DNA from: CAZJLN01 sp964540765
GTDB taxonomy: Bacteria > Chloroflexota > Anaerolineae > Anaerolineales > Anaerolineaceae
Direction of reading: 5' to 3'
Assembly (NCBI GenBank): GCA_964540765.1
Contig: CAZINW010000041.1
Location: forward strand, 1-17,454
Length of the DNA stretch: 17,454 nt
A program made the position numbers and the translations under genes. A model generated the notes under the pieces. That model saw only the letters and a program-made list of their open reading frames with translations. It was not told the DNA's origin and searched no databases. Shown here one piece after another: positions 15,578 through 17,454 of this stretch (positions within the stretch are counted from its first letter, which is position 1; each line of letters begins with the position of its first letter).

Positions 15578-17263
15578 ATGAATGAAAATCCTTCAATAGT
15601 TAAATCAAATTTCATTCGTGACATTATTGATGAGCATAATCGCACAGGTTGCTTTGATTCAAAAGTGCATACCCGCTTCCCACCGGAACCAAACGGCTAT
15701 TTGCATATCGGGCATGCCAAGTCGATCTGCTTGAATTTTGGCATTGCGCAGGATTATCATGGGCTGACCAATTTACGCTTTGATGATACCAATCCGACAA
15801 AGGAGGAAGTGGAATATGTGGACTCCATCAAAGCCAATATCCGCTGGCTGGGTTTTGATTGGGAGGACCGTGAATATTATGCCTCTGATTATTTTGAAGT
15901 CCTTTATCAGTGTGCGGTTGCCTTGATCAAAAAGGGTAAAGCTTACGTCTGTGATCTCTCAGCGGACGAGCTGCGTGTCTATCGCGGTACGCTGACGGAG
16001 CCTGGCAGGGGAAGCCCTTTCCGTAACCGTTCAATTGTTGAAAACCTTGATTTATTTGAGCGTATGCGCCAGGGGAAATTCCCGGATGGTGCCCGCACGC
16101 TGCGGGCAAAGATTGACATGGCTTCACCCAACCTGAACTTGCGTGACCCGGTCATGTACCGCATCCTCCATGCAGAACATCACCGCACCGGTAATGCCTG
16201 GTGCATTTATCCCATGTATGATTATGCTCATTGTATCTCTGACTCTGTCGAGAAAATCACCCATTCCATCTGCACACTCGAGTTTGAGGATCATCGTCCC
16301 TTATATGATTGGTTTCTGGATGAATTGGAGATGTTTCATCCGCAGCAAATTGAATTTGCCAGGCTCAACCTGACATACACCGTGATGAGCAAGCGTAAGC
16401 TGCTGCAGTTGGTGCAGCAAAAGCATGTCTCCGGTTGGAATGATCCGCGCATGCCCACCCTGTCAGGCTTACAGCGCCGAGGGTATACACCCTCTGCCAT
16501 CCGCAATTTTGCCGAGATTATCGGTGTGGCAAAGAATAACAGCATTGTGGATATGGAACTTCTGGAGCATGTCTTGCGGGATGATCTCAATATCACAGCT
16601 TCCCGTCGCATGGCAGTCCTCAGACCTCTGAAAGTGGTCATTGATAACTATCCGGAAGAGCAGGAAGAGGAATTTGTTGTGCCTGACTTCCCTCAAGATC
16701 CCAATTGCCAGGCTAACCGTAAAGTGCCTTTTTCAAAGATTGTCTATATTGAGCAGGATGACTTTATGGAAAACCCCCCTGCCAAATATTACCGGCTGGC
16801 ACCTGGTCAGGAAGTCCGCTTGATGAATGCATATTACATCACCTGTGATGAGGTCATCAAGAATGTCGATGGCAGTGTGATTGAATTACGCTGCCATTAT
16901 GATCCGCAATCGAGGGGCGGCATGTCCGCGGATGGACGCAAAGTGAGGGGCACGATCCATTGGGTATCTGCCAGGCATGCGTTGAATGCTGAAGTGCGCT
17001 TGTATGAGAACCTCTTTACCAAGCCCAATCCTTATGATGTGGCAGAGGGCGGAGACTTCACAGATAACATCAACCCTAACTCACTGGAAGTATTGAATGG
17101 TTGCAAGCTTGAGCCCAACCTCAAGGAAGCTCAAATTGGGCAATCGTTCCAGTTTATGCGCAACGGCTATTTCTGCCTGGATAGGGTCGATTCAAAACCA
17201 GGCAGCCTGGTATTCAACCGTACAATCTCCCTGGTTGATTCTTGGGCAAAGATGCAGAAATAA
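15578..17263 (+). CDS. glnS: Glutaminyl-tRNA synthetase
   Basis: The enzyme charges tRNA-Gln with glutamine in the cytoplasm. The 561-aa length matches bacterial GlnRS. The class I motif HIGH is at 43-46 inside RFPPEPNGYLHIGHAKS, with FDDTNP following, and the KMSKS-equivalent is MSKRK at 270-274. The catalytic part includes CIYPMYDYAHCISDSVEKITHS and EFARLNLTYTVMSKRK, which separate GlnRS from non-discriminating GluRS. The C-terminal half carries the two beta-barrel anticodon-binding domains (VVIDNY..., FMENPPAKYYRLAPG, and near the end SFQFMRNGYFCLD). AGGAG at 15566-15570 is 7 nt before the ATG. A strong terminator follows, so it is probably monocistronic. Its presence suggests direct glutamine charging, though GatCAB could still be used for Asn. 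Confidence 0.97.
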   Translation: MNENPSIVKSNFIRDIIDEHNRTGCFDSKVHTRFPPEPNGYLHIGHAKSICLNFGIAQDYHGLTNLRFDDTNPTKEEVEYVDSIKANIRWLGFDWEDREYYASDYFEVLYQCAVALIKKGKAYVCDLSADELRVYRGTLTEPGRGSPFRNRSIVENLDLFERMRQGKFPDGARTLRAKIDMASPNLNLRDPVMYRILHAEHHRTGNAWCIYPMYDYAHCISDSVEKITHSICTLEFEDHRPLYDWFLDELEMFHPQQIEFARLNLTYTVMSKRKLLQLVQQKHVSGWNDPRMPTLSGLQRRGYTPSAIRNFAEIIGVAKNNSIVDMELLEHVLRDDLNITASRRMAVLRPLKVVIDNYPEEQEEEFVVPDFPQDPNCQANRKVPFSKIVYIEQDDFMENPPAKYYRLAPGQEVRLMNAYYITCDEVIKNVDGSVIELRCHYDPQSRGGMSADGRKVRGTIHWVSARHALNAEVRLYENLFTKPNPYDVAEGGDFTDNINPNSLEVLNGCKLEPNLKEAQIGQSFQFMRNGYFCLDRVDSKPGSLVFNRTISLVDSWAKMQK

Positions 17264-17285
17264 GCATCAAAAGAAAACCATGATC

Positions 17286-17321
17286 ACAGGTCTGTTCGAC
17301 GAAGAGCAGACCTGTTTTTTT
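17286..17321 (+). terminator. Intrinsic terminator of glnS
   Basis: ACAGGTCTG (17286-17294) pairs perfectly with CAGACCTGT (17307-17315) around a 12-nt loop that can add TTC/GAA, followed by seven T (17315-17321). It begins 22 nt after the glnS stop. Confidence 0.93.
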
Positions 17322-17360
17322 ATAAAATTTTCTTTATCATATTTTCTATTATGTTTTCCC

Positions 17361-17388
17361 TGATCAAATGGCGTGTTTATGGTAATAT
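17361..17388 (+). promoter_or_regulatory. Possible promoter of the terminal tRNA gene
   Basis: TGGTAATAT at 17380-17388 is an extended -10 (TG-n plus TAATAT); TGATCA at 17361-17366 is a weak -35 at 16-nt spacing. The start would be near 17395, a few bases before the mature 5' end of the tRNA. Confidence 0.38.
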
Positions 17389-17399
17389 TAAGCGGCTGA

Positions 17400-17454
17400 G
17401 GGCCCGTAGCTCAGTGGCAGAGCAGGCGGCTCATAACCGCTTGGTTGAAGGTTC
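17400..17454 (+). tRNA. tRNA with CAT anticodon, cut by the window end (tRNA-Ile2 favoured over elongator Met)
   Basis: Acceptor 5' strand GGGCCCG (17400-17406), T8-A9, and D arm GCTC/GAGC (17409-17412 with 17420-17423) are present. The anticodon stem is GGCGG/CCGCT with loop CTCATAA and anticodon CAT (17432-17434). A 5-nt variable loop follows, then the T-stem 5' strand GAAGG and TTC, where the window stops. The stem lacks the three G-C pairs of initiator tRNA. C4 and C5 in the acceptor, and the AGGCGNCTCATAANCGCTTGG layout, match E. coli tRNA-Ile2 better than its elongator tRNA-Met. In that case C34 would be changed to lysidine by TilS. The 3' half is not visible. Confidence 0.85.

Noticed and set aside
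15112..15596. Minus-strand frames across the phoU-glnS gap
   Set aside because: They overlap phoU or the glnS start, show no family motif or ribosome site, and would occupy the region holding the glnS signals.
1..17454. CRISPR arrays, insertion sequences, toxin-antitoxin or defence genes
   Set aside because: No regularly spaced repeats, transposase motifs, terminal inverted repeats or defence-family proteins seen; the region reads as housekeeping chromosome.

Overview
The window looks like ordinary chromosomal DNA from a free-living bacterium of moderate GC content. The best guess is a member of Chloroflexota (Anaerolineae-like). This rests on overall protein flavour, the Thr/Pro-rich linker behind a lipoprotein Cys, a class II aldolase of that general type and a GlnRS gene. 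It is an inference; no rRNA or other taxonomic marker is present. I see no mobile element, CRISPR array or phage gene, and nothing that is clearly a new system. The most informative unexplained parts are the non-coding stretches around the pst operon, glnS and the terminal tRNA.

Layout: (1) 1-2262, zinc/cadmium homeostasis on +. The last 15 codons of an ArsR/SmtB-type metal sensor, with a CzrA-like H-x-x-H in the final helix, lie 37 nt before a Zn/Cd/Pb P1B-type ATPase. (2) 2286-4510, two minus-strand genes: a DUF3048 (YerB-like) lipoprotein and, upstream of it, a short-chain dehydrogenase. (3) 4595-7022 on +, divergent from the dehydrogenase: an uncharacterised major facilitator and a glycerate kinase 46 nt behind it. 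(4) 7167-8360 on +: an AT-richer GT4-type glycosyltransferase with its own likely promoter. (5) 8487-10655 on +: class II fructose-bisphosphate aldolase and a flavodiiron protein (FprA type), 9 nt apart and closed by a clear intrinsic terminator. (6) 10959-15220 on +: a complete phosphate-uptake operon pstS-pstC-pstA-pstB-phoU. It has a good sigma70-type promoter, a set of GTTAA repeats over that promoter, a strong hairpin between pstS and pstC, and TAATG stop/start overlaps at pstA/pstB and pstB/phoU. (7) 15578-17263 on +: glutaminyl-tRNA synthetase behind a 357-nt structured non-coding region and ahead of a strong terminator. (8) 17400-end: the first 55 nt of a CAT-anticodon tRNA, cut by the window edge, whose features favour tRNA-Ile2 over elongator Met.

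How the genes work together: the sensor and ATPase form a zinc-export unit in which metal probably relieves repression. PstS captures phosphate outside the membrane, PstC/PstA form the channel, PstB drives transport with ATP, and PhoU restrains uptake and Pho signalling. No PhoR/PhoB pair is in view, so the regulator must be elsewhere. Aldolase and glycerate kinase both feed the triose/phosphoglycerate part of glycolysis, and FprA detoxifies O2 (or NO), which suits an anaerobe or microaerobe. Start codons for several genes were moved inward from the longest reading frame where a ribosome-binding site or family alignment supported it.
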